Origin: JAQVIJ01 sp041287365
Lineage (GTDB): Bacteria > Desulfobacterota > Dissulfuribacteria > Dissulfuribacterales > DYLC01
Assembly: GCA_041287365.1 (NCBI GenBank)
Contig: JBEULL010000018.1
Coordinates: 186,001-250,000, forward strand
Length of the DNA: 64,000 bases
Reading direction: 5' to 3'
Part shown: positions 16,069-25,144 of the stretch, piece after piece
Position numbering within the stretch: the stretch's first letter is position 1
Layout of the letters: each line of letters begins with the position of its first letter
Notes under the pieces: generated by a model
Told to the model about the DNA's origin: nothing
Seen by the model: the letters and a program-made list of their open reading frames with translations, nothing else
The model's database searches: none
Program-made: the position numbers and the translations under genes

Positions 16069-17163
16069 TTGTTTGGAATATTGTGTCAAACGGTGCCAGC
16101 CAGTGCAAAGGATGTCAAAATCGGTTTTGTGCTGAGCATGACCGGCGGCGGCGCTGTTTACGGCGCAACTCAGAAAAATGGTGCTCAGTTAGCTATCGAC
16201 GAAATCAATGTGGCTGCTGGCAAGGATGGTCTAAAGATCGTTCCCATTTTTGAAGATGATGCCAGCACACCTCAGCAGGGTATCAACGTTTTCAATAAAT
16301 TCATCAAGGGCGACAAGGTTTCCTTGATTATTGGCCCAACATTGAGTAATACAGCTCAAGTCACGGATCGTATAGCCCAGCAGGAAGGCGTTCCGGTCCT
16401 GGCTGTCAGCAATACAGCCAAAGGAATTACTGATATCGGAGACTATATCTTTAGAGATTCCCTTACCGAGGCAGTGGTAATTCCAAATACCATCAATATG
16501 GTCAAGGAAAAATTGCACATATCAAAGGTTGCATTGCTCTACGGAAATGATGATGCCTTTACAAAAGGCGGTTACGAGGCCTTTAAGTCAGCGCTAACAA
16601 AGGCTGGCATAGAGATATTGAGCGAACAGACCTTTGCCAAGGGTGACCGGGATTTCTCGCCTCAATTGACTCAGATCAAGAGCAAAAATCCTGATGCCAT
16701 CGTTGTGTCCGCCCTGGCGGAGGAGGCCTCTGGAATTGTAAGTCAGGCCAGACAACTGGGTATTTCAAAGAGTGTGCCCATTATAGGCGGAAATGGCTTC
16801 AATTCTCCAGCCCTGATCAAGAATGCTGGTGAGGCTGCGGAGGGTGTTATCGTAGGCGCTGCATGGAATTCAGCCTCAGCCAATCCACTTAATCGAAAGT
16901 TTGTGGAGGCATTTACCGCCAAATACAACAGCCCACCTGACCAGTTTGCAGCACAGGCATATGCAGGTGTCTATATCGCATATCATGCCATCAAAAATGC
17001 CAGTCCTCCTGATAATCGCAAGGCCATTCGCGATGCCCTGGCTCAAATCAAAAATCTGGACACTATACTGGGCAAATTTTCCTTCACTGCAAATCGCGAT
17101 GCGGATCACACACCCGTTGTTCAGCAGGTCAAGGGCGGTAAGTTTGTAGTATTTGGCGAATAA
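16069..17163 (+). CDS. livK: Branched-chain amino-acid type ABC substrate-binding protein (frameshifted leader)
   Basis: The mature domain is intact: KDVKIGFVLSMTGGGAVYG, then AIDEIN, VSLIIGPTLSNTA and VVSALAEEASGI, typical of periplasmic LivJ/LivK-type type I binding proteins. In this frame the first start-like codon is a TTG at 16069, in the middle of the signal peptide and without a ribosome-binding site. The natural start is almost certainly the ATG at 16008, separated by a one-base frameshift. The Ala-Ser-Ala cleavage site remains (PASA, then KDVK). It heads a livHMGF operon. Substrate could be an amino acid, an amide or urea. Whether a secreted protein is made depends on the frameshift. 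Confidence 0.82.
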   Translation: MFGILCQTVPASAKDVKIGFVLSMTGGGAVYGATQKNGAQLAIDEINVAAGKDGLKIVPIFEDDASTPQQGINVFNKFIKGDKVSLIIGPTLSNTAQVTDRIAQQEGVPVLAVSNTAKGITDIGDYIFRDSLTEAVVIPNTINMVKEKLHISKVALLYGNDDAFTKGGYEAFKSALTKAGIEILSEQTFAKGDRDFSPQLTQIKSKNPDAIVVSALAEEASGIVSQARQLGISKSVPIIGGNGFNSPALIKNAGEAAEGVIVGAAWNSASANPLNRKFVEAFTAKYNSPPDQFAAQAYAGVYIAYHAIKNASPPDNRKAIRDALAQIKNLDTILGKFSFTANRDADHTPVVQQVKGGKFVVFGE

Positions 17164-17178
17164 AAACGTGCTGCGGCC

Positions 17179-18069
17179 ATGAGTCTGTTTGTACAGCAAC
17201 TAATTAACGGTCTTTTTATAGGCAGTGTGTACGGCCTTTTTGCATTGGGCTATACGCTTGTCTTTGGAGTGCTTGATATACTGAACATGGCCCATGCCGC
17301 TGTTTTCACACTGGCCGGGCTTGGTGCATTGTGGCTGGTTCAGAGCCTGGGTATGACCATCTGGCTGGCCTTTCCATTGGCGGTGTTGGGCGCAGGCCTG
17401 CTCGGCTTGCTTATAAATGCCTGCGCCTTTATGCCATTGCGCAATCGGCCGGATACATACTTTTCTGGTCTGATCTCCAGTATCGCCTTGTCCATTATCT
17501 TTGAAAGTGTGGCATTGGGGCTGTTTGGAGCCCGCACAGTACGTTTCCCTCAAGGAACAGTGCCGGTAAACATCTGGCAGTTCGGCGGTATCACCATTAC
17601 ATCTCTGCAGGTTGGAATTGTCTTGACTGCTGCAATCCTGATGGTGCTATTGACACAATTTTTGAAACGAAGCCGAGTAGGCAAGGCAATACGGGCAGTG
17701 GCTGAAAATGACCGCGCAGCACGTTTACTGGGCATCAATGTGAATGGAATCATCGCATTGACATTTTTCATTTCATCTGCCCTGGGAGGTGCGGCTGGAA
17801 TTCTTTTTGGTCTGTATTTTGATTCACTTTCGCCTGATATGGGACGTTCCATCGAGCTCAAAGGCCTTGCAGTCATTGTACTTGGAGGCATGGGAAGTAT
17901 TCCTGGAGCAATTCTTGGTGGACTGGCGTTTGGATTGAGCGAGGTGCTGACAGTGGCCATTACTGGCACATCGAATATGCGTGATGCAGTAGCCTTTACT
18001 CTGCTCTTCACCATTTTGCTTTTGCGTCCTTCCGGTATTTTGGGCCGAGGACGTGTGCGCGAGATATGA
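17179..18069 (+). CDS. livH: Branched-chain amino-acid type ABC permease LivH
   Basis: A 296-residue inner-membrane permease of about eight helices, with the family opening LINGLFIGSVYGLFALGYTL, the ILNMAHA motif, RAVAENDRAARLLGINV (the cytoplasmic coupling loop) and VLGGMGSIPGAILGGL near the end. It begins 15 bp after the binding-protein gene and is intact. It would pair with LivM, whose gene is frameshifted. Confidence 0.9.
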   Translation: MSLFVQQLINGLFIGSVYGLFALGYTLVFGVLDILNMAHAAVFTLAGLGALWLVQSLGMTIWLAFPLAVLGAGLLGLLINACAFMPLRNRPDTYFSGLISSIALSIIFESVALGLFGARTVRFPQGTVPVNIWQFGGITITSLQVGIVLTAAILMVLLTQFLKRSRVGKAIRAVAENDRAARLLGINVNGIIALTFFISSALGGAAGILFGLYFDSLSPDMGRSIELKGLAVIVLGGMGSIPGAILGGLAFGLSEVLTVAITGTSNMRDAVAFTLLFTILLLRPSGILGRGRVREI

Positions 18070-18124
18070 AGCTGGCATGCTAACAAATCAATTTTTTTTA
18101 TGATCTCGAATTGTTAATAAACAG

Positions 18125-19022
18125 ATGGCAGAAGCTTTCTATCATTTTTTCGACATATACGGCAGCCTGATGGGATTTATCGGCATTAACGCCATACTTG
18201 CCTTGAGTCTCTATGTGACACTGTCTGCCGGCCAGCTCTCTCTTGGCAATGCAGCATTTGCAGGTATTGGTGGCTATACATCTGGCATACTTTCCGTACA
18301 TTTTGGTTTTCCCTATTTGGCCTCCATTGCAGCAGGAGCTATTCTGCCAGGATTGTTCAGTATTTTGATAGGACTGCCTGTGCTTCGCCTGCGAGGCGTA
18401 TTCCTGGCCATAGCAACCTTGAGCTTTGGAGAAGTGGTGCGCATTGTGGTTTTGAACCTCAAAATTACAGGCGGCGCAGAAGGCCTTATAGGTATACCCA
18501 ATTCCACAAGGATTTGGTTTATCTATGTGGTGCTTGCTATCGTAAGCTATTTCGTTGCAACGCTTCGCCAATCCAAAATAGGATGGAGTTTTGAAAGTAT
18601 TCGAGAGGATGAGACAGCTGCAGCGGCGTTAGGCATAAACACCACATTTTATAAAACTTTGGCATTTGCCACAGGAGCAGCTATTGCCGGTCTTGCTGGC
18701 GCTCTATACGCACATCTCAATTTATATCATTGCACCAGGGGAGTTTGGTTTCTTTGCTGCCGTCCAGTTGTTGATATACAATATCGTAGGAGGAACCAGA
18801 ATCTGGTACGGTCCCATTTTAGGAGCGGCCCTTCTGACCTCTCTTCCTGAGATACTGCGTGCAACAGGCATAACCGCAGGGCCTGTGAGATTGTTCGTGA
18901 ACGGACTCATTTTGCTGCTGGTGATTCTGTTTCTACCCAATGGCTTGGCATCATTTTTTTCACGCATAAAAAGTCGGCCAGCCACTTCTGGCACAAACAG
19001 AGCCGGGGCTTTACAGAACTAA
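18125..19022 (+). pseudogene. livM: livM-type ABC permease gene with a one-base frameshift
   Basis: The first about 198 codons encode a normal LivM start (INAILALSLYVTLSAGQLSL, GNAAFAGIGGY, GWSFESIREDE, AGLAGALYAH). After GALYAHLN the frame slips and reads nonsense to a stop at 18850. The correct continuation (YIIAPGEFGFFAAVQLL, then GGTRIWYGPILGA) is in another frame up to 19022. Deleting one T from the TTT at 18721-18723 restores AHLNYIIAPGEFGFF, matching the family. So either the permease is broken or the base call is wrong. The 56-bp gap to livH is larger than elsewhere in the operon. Confidence 0.85.
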
Positions 19023-19025
19023 TCC

Positions 19026-19793
19026 ATGTTACTGGAAATCAAAAATATAACTCGCATGTTTGGCGGCATCTGTGCCCTTTACGAGGTTTCTTTTGCTGTC
19101 AAGCAGGGAGAGGTGCATGGCTTGATTGGGCCAAACGGTGCCGGGAAAACCACCCTCATAAACATTTTGAGCGGAATCATACCTCCAACATCAGGCGAAG
19201 TCCGTTATGCAGGCCAGCAGATTCAGTCCTTGTCCATTCATCGAGTGGCTGCTCTGGGAATAGCCAGGACCTTTCAGAATATACGGCTATTTTCTGCCAT
19301 GACTTGCCTTGAAAATGTCCTTGCAGGCCAGCATCTGGTAGCGAAACGGCCGCTTTTACCCCGTCTTTTGCGTTTGCCCTCTGTAAGGCATGAAGAACAG
19401 GAATATCGTGAAAAGGCGATGGAGACACTGGCACGAGTCCAGTTGGAACACCGTGCTGATGTTCAGGCCAAAAATCTCTCATATGGAGAGCGGCGACGCC
19501 TTGAAATTGCCCGTGCCCTTGCATCAAATCCCAAATTGCTGCTGCTGGATGAACCAGTGGCAGGCATGAGGCAACAGGAACTGGTGCAAGTGGCTGAGCT
19601 CATCAAATCCCTTGTTGCTGACGGAATGACTATTCTTCTCATTGAACATAACATGCCATTTGTGATGGAGTTGTGTGCTCGCATTACGGTCCTCAATTTC
19701 GGTCAAACCATTATAACAGGCTCGTCTGAAGAAGTGCGTTCTCATCCGAATGTAATCGAGGCCTATCTGGGTGCCCCCAATGTTTATGCTTGA
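19026..19793 (+). CDS. livG: Branched-chain amino-acid type ABC ATPase LivG
   Basis: A 255-residue ATPase with Walker A GPNGAGKTT, the LivG-specific IARTFQNIRLF, the signature LSYGERRRLEIARAL, Walker B LLLLDEPVAGM and the switch histidine in LIEHNM. The canonical DEPAAGLN reads DEPVAGMR. It lies 3 bp after the livM region and overlaps livF. Intact. Confidence 0.92.
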   Translation: MLLEIKNITRMFGGICALYEVSFAVKQGEVHGLIGPNGAGKTTLINILSGIIPPTSGEVRYAGQQIQSLSIHRVAALGIARTFQNIRLFSAMTCLENVLAGQHLVAKRPLLPRLLRLPSVRHEEQEYREKAMETLARVQLEHRADVQAKNLSYGERRRLEIARALASNPKLLLLDEPVAGMRQQELVQVAELIKSLVADGMTILLIEHNMPFVMELCARITVLNFGQTIITGSSEEVRSHPNVIEAYLGAPNVYA

Positions 19794-20496
19794 AACTATA
19801 AATATTGCGGTTAGTTATGGTGCGGCTGAAGCCGTAAGGGATATCTCTTTTAAAGTGGCTGAAGGCTCTGTGGTTACCCTGATCGGCCCCAATGGAGCTG
19901 GCAAAACCACTATACTCAATGCCATTAGCGGAATTGTGCCAGTAAAATCCGGTAGCATTCTGATGGGTGGTCAGGATATCACTAAAATGAGTGCGCACCG
20001 CCGTGTTGAGGCTGGGCTTATACACGTACCTGAGGGCAGACTTGTGCTTGCAGGAATGACTGTGCGAGAAAATCTTGAAATGGGCGGATATTGCCGGCCA
20101 CGAAGCGAGGTATTGACTGCCATCAAACACATGGAGGAACGTTTTCCCATACTGGGAGAACGCAGGCATGCGATGGCAGGTACGCTTTCAGGTGGCGAAC
20201 AACAGATGCTCGCCATTGCAAGGGGGTTGATGGCAAAACCAAAGATTCTGCTTCTGGATGAACCTTCTCTTGGTCTTGCCCCTCTGGTGGTAAAGGATGT
20301 ATTTGACCTGATCTGTGAGCTGAAAAACAGCGGTCAGACAATTTTACTTGTGGAGCAAAATGCTCGACTTGCGCTATCGGTCTCATCCTATGCCTATGTG
20401 ATAGAAAGCGGTAACGTTGTCTTGCAAGGGCCTTCAAAAAAACTCCAATCTGATTCAGCAGTCATACGCTCTTATCTTGGTCAGGCGATTTCCTGA
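19786..20496 (+). CDS. livF: Branched-chain amino-acid type ABC ATPase LivF
   Basis: A 236-residue ATPase: Walker A GPNGAGKTT, VPEGRLVLAGMTVRENLEMG (typical of LivF), signature LSGGEQQMLAIARGL, Walker B LLLDEPSLGLAP. The ATG at 19786 overlaps the livG stop by 8 bp and gives the expected short N-terminus; earlier in-frame starts at 19771 and 19780 are possible. A 15-base palindrome (20524-20538) sits after the gene, of unknown meaning. Confidence 0.9.
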   Translation: MLETINIAVSYGAAEAVRDISFKVAEGSVVTLIGPNGAGKTTILNAISGIVPVKSGSILMGGQDITKMSAHRRVEAGLIHVPEGRLVLAGMTVRENLEMGGYCRPRSEVLTAIKHMEERFPILGERRHAMAGTLSGGEQQMLAIARGLMAKPKILLLDEPSLGLAPLVVKDVFDLICELKNSGQTILLVEQNARLALSVSSYAYVIESGNVVLQGPSKKLQSDSAVIRSYLGQAIS

Positions 20497-20614
20497 CATT
20501 TTGCTTTGCATTGTCCGTGCTATAAGATAATTTATCTTGACTCTCAATGCCTTTCACAATATATTTTTGTTGGTAATTGTTACTAATTTGAATTTTATTG
20601 CAAATAGGTTTTTA

Positions 20615-23600
20615 ATGCGGATTAACTCCATTGCCATTCTTTGGTTCTGTGTGCTTTGTTTCTTTGCTGCCTTTGCCCATGCAAAGGAGGTTTTGAAGCT
20701 GGGTGTCCTTGTCTATGAAGACAAAAATGCAGTTCAAAAGCAGTATGAGCCGGTGATCGCTGCCCTAAATACAGAATTATCCTCCATCGAAATACAAATG
20801 GAGGTCCTCACACAGCAAGAGCTGAATACCGCAGTGGAAGATGAAACCATAGACCTGGTTACCACCAATCCGGTGCACTTTTTTCTTTTGTCACATCGAT
20901 ATCATCCACTAAGGCTTTTGGCAACACAGATCAAGGAAATAAACGGCAAAGCGACTCCCCTTCTGGGTGGAGTCATCTTTACACGCTCAGACAGACAGGA
21001 CATCAACAACCTACAAGACCTGATGTCGCGCACCATTGCATGTCCAGGCAGATATTTTCTGGGCGGCTTTGCCCTTCAGGCCCATGAACTCCTGCGTGCA
21101 GGCATAAAGATCACGGACTGGGCAAGGAGTATTCTGGAATTGCACGACCATTATGCAGTGGTTCAGGCCGTGTTAAACGGCCAGGCGGATGCGGGTTTTG
21201 TGCGCACAGGCGTGCTGGAGGACCTATTTGCAGATGGTGCTTTGCAGCCATCGGAGATTCGCGTCATAAACTCACAGCACTATGCGGACTTTCCCTTTCT
21301 TGTCTCCACAGGCCTTTATCCCGAGTGGCCCATAGCTGCCCTGCCACATGTGAACGATTCCATATGCAACCTGCTTACCATCGCTCTGTTGAAAATCAAA
21401 TCTGCCACACCGTCTGATAAAACTACCTCTTATGTGGCCGGCTATACCCTGCCTTTGAGCTATGAAGGTGTAAAAAATATAGTAATGACCTTGAACTTTC
21501 CTGAATTGAGCCCTGTAGAGCTTTTCTGGAATGACCTCATTCATACAAACAAGTGGCAGGCATACCTGATAATCGGCGGTCTGTTGCTTATATGTGTATT
21601 GATTTTACTTTTGGGCCTTGCCCTGTTGCAGACAACTGAAGAAAGGCAGCGCATTCGGGCCATGCTGAATGGCATACCGTATCCAGGGCTATTGGTGAGC
21701 AGAGAACATCGCATTTTGGCCATAAATGACGCTGCCAGAGAGTTTTTTCAGGCTGAAGAGAGTAAGTATTGCTTTGAACAGCTTTGGCATTGTGAGTTCT
21801 TGCCAGAAGATCAAAAGGAAATATGTAAAAAGGGACTTCATTCCTCAAAGATGTGCTGTGTCTTTTGCATGTCCGATGAGGCCCTGGACACTGGTAAAAT
21901 TGTGAGAAGGGAACTTTTTATTCGCGATCACTATTGGGATTCCTGGTGGGTGCCCATAGACTCATCTACATTTTTACACTATTTCGTGGACATAACCGAG
22001 TATAAAGAACGAGAAAAACGGCTTAAAGAGGCTCAAAGCTTTTTGCGAGAAATAGCGGACACTGTGCAGGACATGATTTGGGTAAAGGATGTGAACAAAC
22101 GCTATCTGTTTACCAACAAGGCCATCTGTGAAAAACTCCTTTGCGCATCAGACACCAATGAGCCTCTGGGCAAGACAGACCTCTTCTTTGCTGAGCGCAT
22201 TCGCGCCGAACGGCCCGATGACAAGACCTGGCATACCTTTGGTGAGATCTGTCAGGATTCTGATTCCATCGTCATATCCACAGGCAAGCCGAGTAGGTTT
22301 GAGGAGTTTGGCAATGTGAGAGGAAAATATCTGTGCCTGGATGTGATAAAGATGCCGTTTTTTGATGAAAACGGTGATATTATAGCGGTAGTGGGCTCTG
22401 CGCGAGACATTACGAAAGACAAGGAACTGGAACGGGAAAAGGAACTCCTGAAAAAAAGACTGCAACAGAGCGCCAAGATGGAGGCCATCGGCATCATGGC
22501 CGGAGGCATTGCCCACAACTTCAACAATCTGCTTCAGGTGATTACGGGTTATTCCCAGCTTCTTGCCCAGAGGATGCCTGCGGAGGACGCAGTTGCCAGA
22601 CGCGGCCTGAATCAGATAAGGCAATCCTGCGAGAGGGCTGCTGAGCTTGTGCGTAGTCTCATGGCCTTTTCACGCAAGATAGAATATGCGATCACGGAAT
22701 TAAATCTCAATAACGAGATACTAACTGTGCAGGAGATATTGAAAAATACCCTTGTCAAGACCATAAAACTAAATATCGATCTGGAACAAAACCTCTGGAC
22801 CATCAAGGCCGATGCAACCCAACTTCAGACAGTGCTTTTGAATCTGGCCAACAATGCACGGGATGCCATGCCTGATGGCGGTGTATTGCACATAACTACA
22901 CGCAATGTTTCTGTTCAAGGGCAGCCTGAGGATCGCGATGATACCATCCATTCGAGTGCAAGGACTTCACTGGCTGCCGGTGATTATGTATTGCTGATGG
23001 TTTCAGATACCGGCTGTGGCATGAGTGAAGAGACATTGGAGCACGTCTTCGAACCGTTCTTCACTACGAAAGAAATAAACAAAGGCACAGGGCTTGGGCT
23101 TTCTTCTGTATATGGCATAGTGAAGGCATATGGAGGAGATATCTTTTGTGAGAGCACACTGGGCAGGGGTACCAGCTTTGCGATATACCTCCCTGCTGTC
23201 AGCAGAGAGAGCCTGCCCATCGAGGACAGATCGTCGGCTTCGATGGAGCCTGTCTTATGGAACGCACAGATAAAAGGCAAGACCATCTTGATTGTGGATG
23301 ACGAGGATGCTATACGATCCCTGGTGAGACAGGCTTTGGAATCCGCTGAATATAAAGTTTTGGAGGCGGAAAACGGAGAGAAGGCCTTGAAACTCTATGA
23401 AACCCAAAGTCAGAAAATCGATTTAGTGGTTTTGGATTTGAACATGCCAGGCATGAGTGGGCATGAGTGTCTGCAAAGGCTTCTGGAGATGAACAGAAAT
23501 GCGCGAGTGCTGGTGGCAAGCGGGTATTCGGACAAGGGCATGGAAAACATGGTGATTTCTCAAGGAGCAACAGGCTTTCTTTCAAAGCCGTTCAAGCTCG

Positions 23601-23641
23601 ATGTCCTGTTGAAGAAGATCGATGAGGCCACGGCTGTCTGA
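20615..23641 (+). CDS. PhnD-domain hybrid sensor histidine kinase with receiver domain
   Basis: About 1008 residues. A signal peptide (MRINSIAILWFC to AFAHA) is followed by a periplasmic phosphate/phosphonate-binding-protein-like domain (about 25-305; EVLKLGVLVYEDK, VTTNPVHFF), one membrane helix (about 315-340), and two PAS-like regions. The first PAS-like region has a cysteine cluster (YCFEQLWHCEF, then KMCCVFC). HisKA follows with His634 in GIAHNFNNLL, then the ATPase domain (NLANNARDAM, DTGCGM, GTGLGL) and a receiver domain with Asp941 (VLDLNMPG). The start at 20615 is chosen because it gives a clean signal peptide. Directly downstream is an NMT1-type ABC importer, so it may sense the same or a related anion. 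No DNA-binding output domain is present. Confidence 0.85.
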   Translation: MRINSIAILWFCVLCFFAAFAHAKEVLKLGVLVYEDKNAVQKQYEPVIAALNTELSSIEIQMEVLTQQELNTAVEDETIDLVTTNPVHFFLLSHRYHPLRLLATQIKEINGKATPLLGGVIFTRSDRQDINNLQDLMSRTIACPGRYFLGGFALQAHELLRAGIKITDWARSILELHDHYAVVQAVLNGQADAGFVRTGVLEDLFADGALQPSEIRVINSQHYADFPFLVSTGLYPEWPIAALPHVNDSICNLLTIALLKIKSATPSDKTTSYVAGYTLPLSYEGVKNIVMTLNFPELSPVELFWNDLIHTNKWQAYLIIGGLLLICVLILLLGLALLQTTEERQRIRAMLNGIPYPGLLVSREHRILAINDAAREFFQAEESKYCFEQLWHCEFLPEDQKEICKKGLHSSKMCCVFCMSDEALDTGKIVRRELFIRDHYWDSWWVPIDSSTFLHYFVDITEYKEREKRLKEAQSFLREIADTVQDMIWVKDVNKRYLFTNKAICEKLLCASDTNEPLGKTDLFFAERIRAERPDDKTWHTFGEICQDSDSIVISTGKPSRFEEFGNVRGKYLCLDVIKMPFFDENGDIIAVVGSARDITKDKELEREKELLKKRLQQSAKMEAIGIMAGGIAHNFNNLLQVITGYSQLLAQRMPAEDAVARRGLNQIRQSCERAAELVRSLMAFSRKIEYAITELNLNNEILTVQEILKNTLVKTIKLNIDLEQNLWTIKADATQLQTVLLNLANNARDAMPDGGVLHITTRNVSVQGQPEDRDDTIHSSARTSLAAGDYVLLMVSDTGCGMSEETLEHVFEPFFTTKEINKGTGLGLSSVYGIVKAYGGDIFCESTLGRGTSFAIYLPAVSRESLPIEDRSSASMEPVLWNAQIKGKTILIVDDEDAIRSLVRQALESAEYKVLEAENGEKALKLYETQSQKIDLVVLDLNMPGMSGHECLQRLLEMNRNARVLVASGYSDKGMENMVISQGATGFLSKPFKLDVLLKKIDEATAV

Positions 23642-23663
23642 GATGGAAGGATAACACGTAAAC

Positions 23664-24389
23664 ATGTATCTGCGATGCGACGATCTCGCTTATACCTATT
23701 CCAGCGATGCCCCCCCTGTCTTTCGGGGTGTCCATCTCCTTTTGAACGGCCCTGGTTTTTATGCCCTGTTTGGGCTTTCAGGCGTAGGAAAGAGCACGCT
23801 GGCAAGACTGCTGGGGTCGAAACATACCGGCACAGCAGGGGTTATGTCAGGCAATATCCAGACAGATATGCAAACCATTCTCTATGCCCATGACTCGGAG
23901 CGGTTGCCGGGCTGGATTTCCATAGAAAGGCACCTTTATGGAGTGGTCCCGTCGAAAAATCATGGACTCTTGAAGCGGCTCATTCAGGAATACGGTTTGA
24001 ACGATGTTGTACATCAGCGTTTCTCCTCTCTTTCCATGGGGCAGAAAAACCGTGTAAATATCATTCGTTATCTGCTTCAGGACTGGGACATGCTCATAAC
24101 GGACGAGGTGCTGGCCAATGTGGACGAACCTACTCGATATACTATTTTGTCCTCCATCAAGACCCTTTTTTCAAATCGCATAGTGCTTTACATCTCCCAT
24201 AACGCCATAGAGGTAGTGCATTTTTCGAAAAATATCTTCGTATTACCACAGACCCTTAGAGGGAGTGAAGGGCTGATTCAGATGCAGGGTCTTGACCAGC
24301 TTCCTGATGCGATTCCAAATGAACAAATGGTGCAGACAAGACTTTATGAGCTGTTGAAGGCGGCAGGCGCCGGAGCAGAGGCGGCATGA
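23664..24389 (+). CDS. ABC transporter ATP-binding protein (SsuB/TauB-like)
   Basis: A 241-residue ATPase with Walker A GLSGVGKST, a divergent signature LSMGQKNRVNI, Walker B MLITDEVLANVD (Glu retained) and the switch His in YISHNA. It is the first gene of an ATPase-permease-binding-protein set, overlapping the permease gene by 4 bp. It differs from classic nitrate/sulfonate ATPases in the signature, so the substrate is uncertain. Confidence 0.85.
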   Translation: MYLRCDDLAYTYSSDAPPVFRGVHLLLNGPGFYALFGLSGVGKSTLARLLGSKHTGTAGVMSGNIQTDMQTILYAHDSERLPGWISIERHLYGVVPSKNHGLLKRLIQEYGLNDVVHQRFSSLSMGQKNRVNIIRYLLQDWDMLITDEVLANVDEPTRYTILSSIKTLFSNRIVLYISHNAIEVVHFSKNIFVLPQTLRGSEGLIQMQGLDQLPDAIPNEQMVQTRLYELLKAAGAGAEAA

Positions 24390-25141
24390 ACGCCCTTCTG
24401 AGTCGGTTGTTTCAGTTCGGCGCCATTTACACCTGTTTTGTTGGCTTACTCTGGCTTGCCAAATACGGTATGGGGTTTTCCGATTATCTGATTCCCTCGC
24501 CCACGGAGTTTTTGCATGCCATTCGAGAAGACGGCCCGAATTATGTCATCTACAGCCTAAACACGCTGGGCGTGGCCGTTTATGGCCATATCATTGCCAT
24601 TCTGCTCGCATCGTTGATAGCGGTCATCGGCAGCCTAAAATCCACTGTGGGGGCCGTGACGCGTGTTGCAGCCTACAATCTACAGGCATATCCCATTGTG
24701 GCGGTGAGTCCCATCATCTTCATATTTCTTGGCGACGGGCTGGCGTCCAGGCTGCTTATCGCCTCGCTTATCTGTTATTTTCCACTGCTGTTGAGCCTTT
24801 TGGGCATCTTTTCACAGCCTGTGGAGGACGTGGAACACTTTTTTGTGCAGACAGGCAGTATCAATCACAGGCTGAGACTTACCATACGTCTCTTCGAAAA
24901 TCTGGATAAGCTCCTGACCGTGCTCACAGGCAGTGCCACGCTGGCGATGGTGGGCACCATCGTTGCGGAGTTCCTGGCCGCTACAGCCGGAATAGGTCAT
25001 GCCATCAGAATCGCCTTGTATCAGGACAATCTCGCCCGTATTCTGCTTGCATTGCTGCTCATAGGCATCTGCTCATCCTTTTATCTGGCAGTGATCGAGA
25101 TACTTGGCAGGACATTTTCAAGGGCATTACAAAAAGGTTGA
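24386..25141 (+). CDS. ABC transporter permease (SsuC/TauC/ThiX-like)
   Basis: A 251-residue inner-membrane permease with about six helices. The EAA-type loop is recognisable near EFLAATAGIGHAIRIAL. IPSPTEFLHAI near the N-terminus is typical of nitrate/sulfonate/taurine/HMP permeases. It overlaps the ATPase gene (ATGA type) and is followed 3 bp later by the binding-protein gene. Confidence 0.87.
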   Translation: MNALLSRLFQFGAIYTCFVGLLWLAKYGMGFSDYLIPSPTEFLHAIREDGPNYVIYSLNTLGVAVYGHIIAILLASLIAVIGSLKSTVGAVTRVAAYNLQAYPIVAVSPIIFIFLGDGLASRLLIASLICYFPLLLSLLGIFSQPVEDVEHFFVQTGSINHRLRLTIRLFENLDKLLTVLTGSATLAMVGTIVAEFLAATAGIGHAIRIALYQDNLARILLALLLIGICSSFYLAVIEILGRTFSRALQKG

Positions 25142-25144
25142 GAG

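Noticed and set aside
20524..20538. 15-base palindrome AAGATAATTTATCTT after livF
   Set aside because: Could be an operator, but it lies between two genes with no defined promoter and no second copy was seen.
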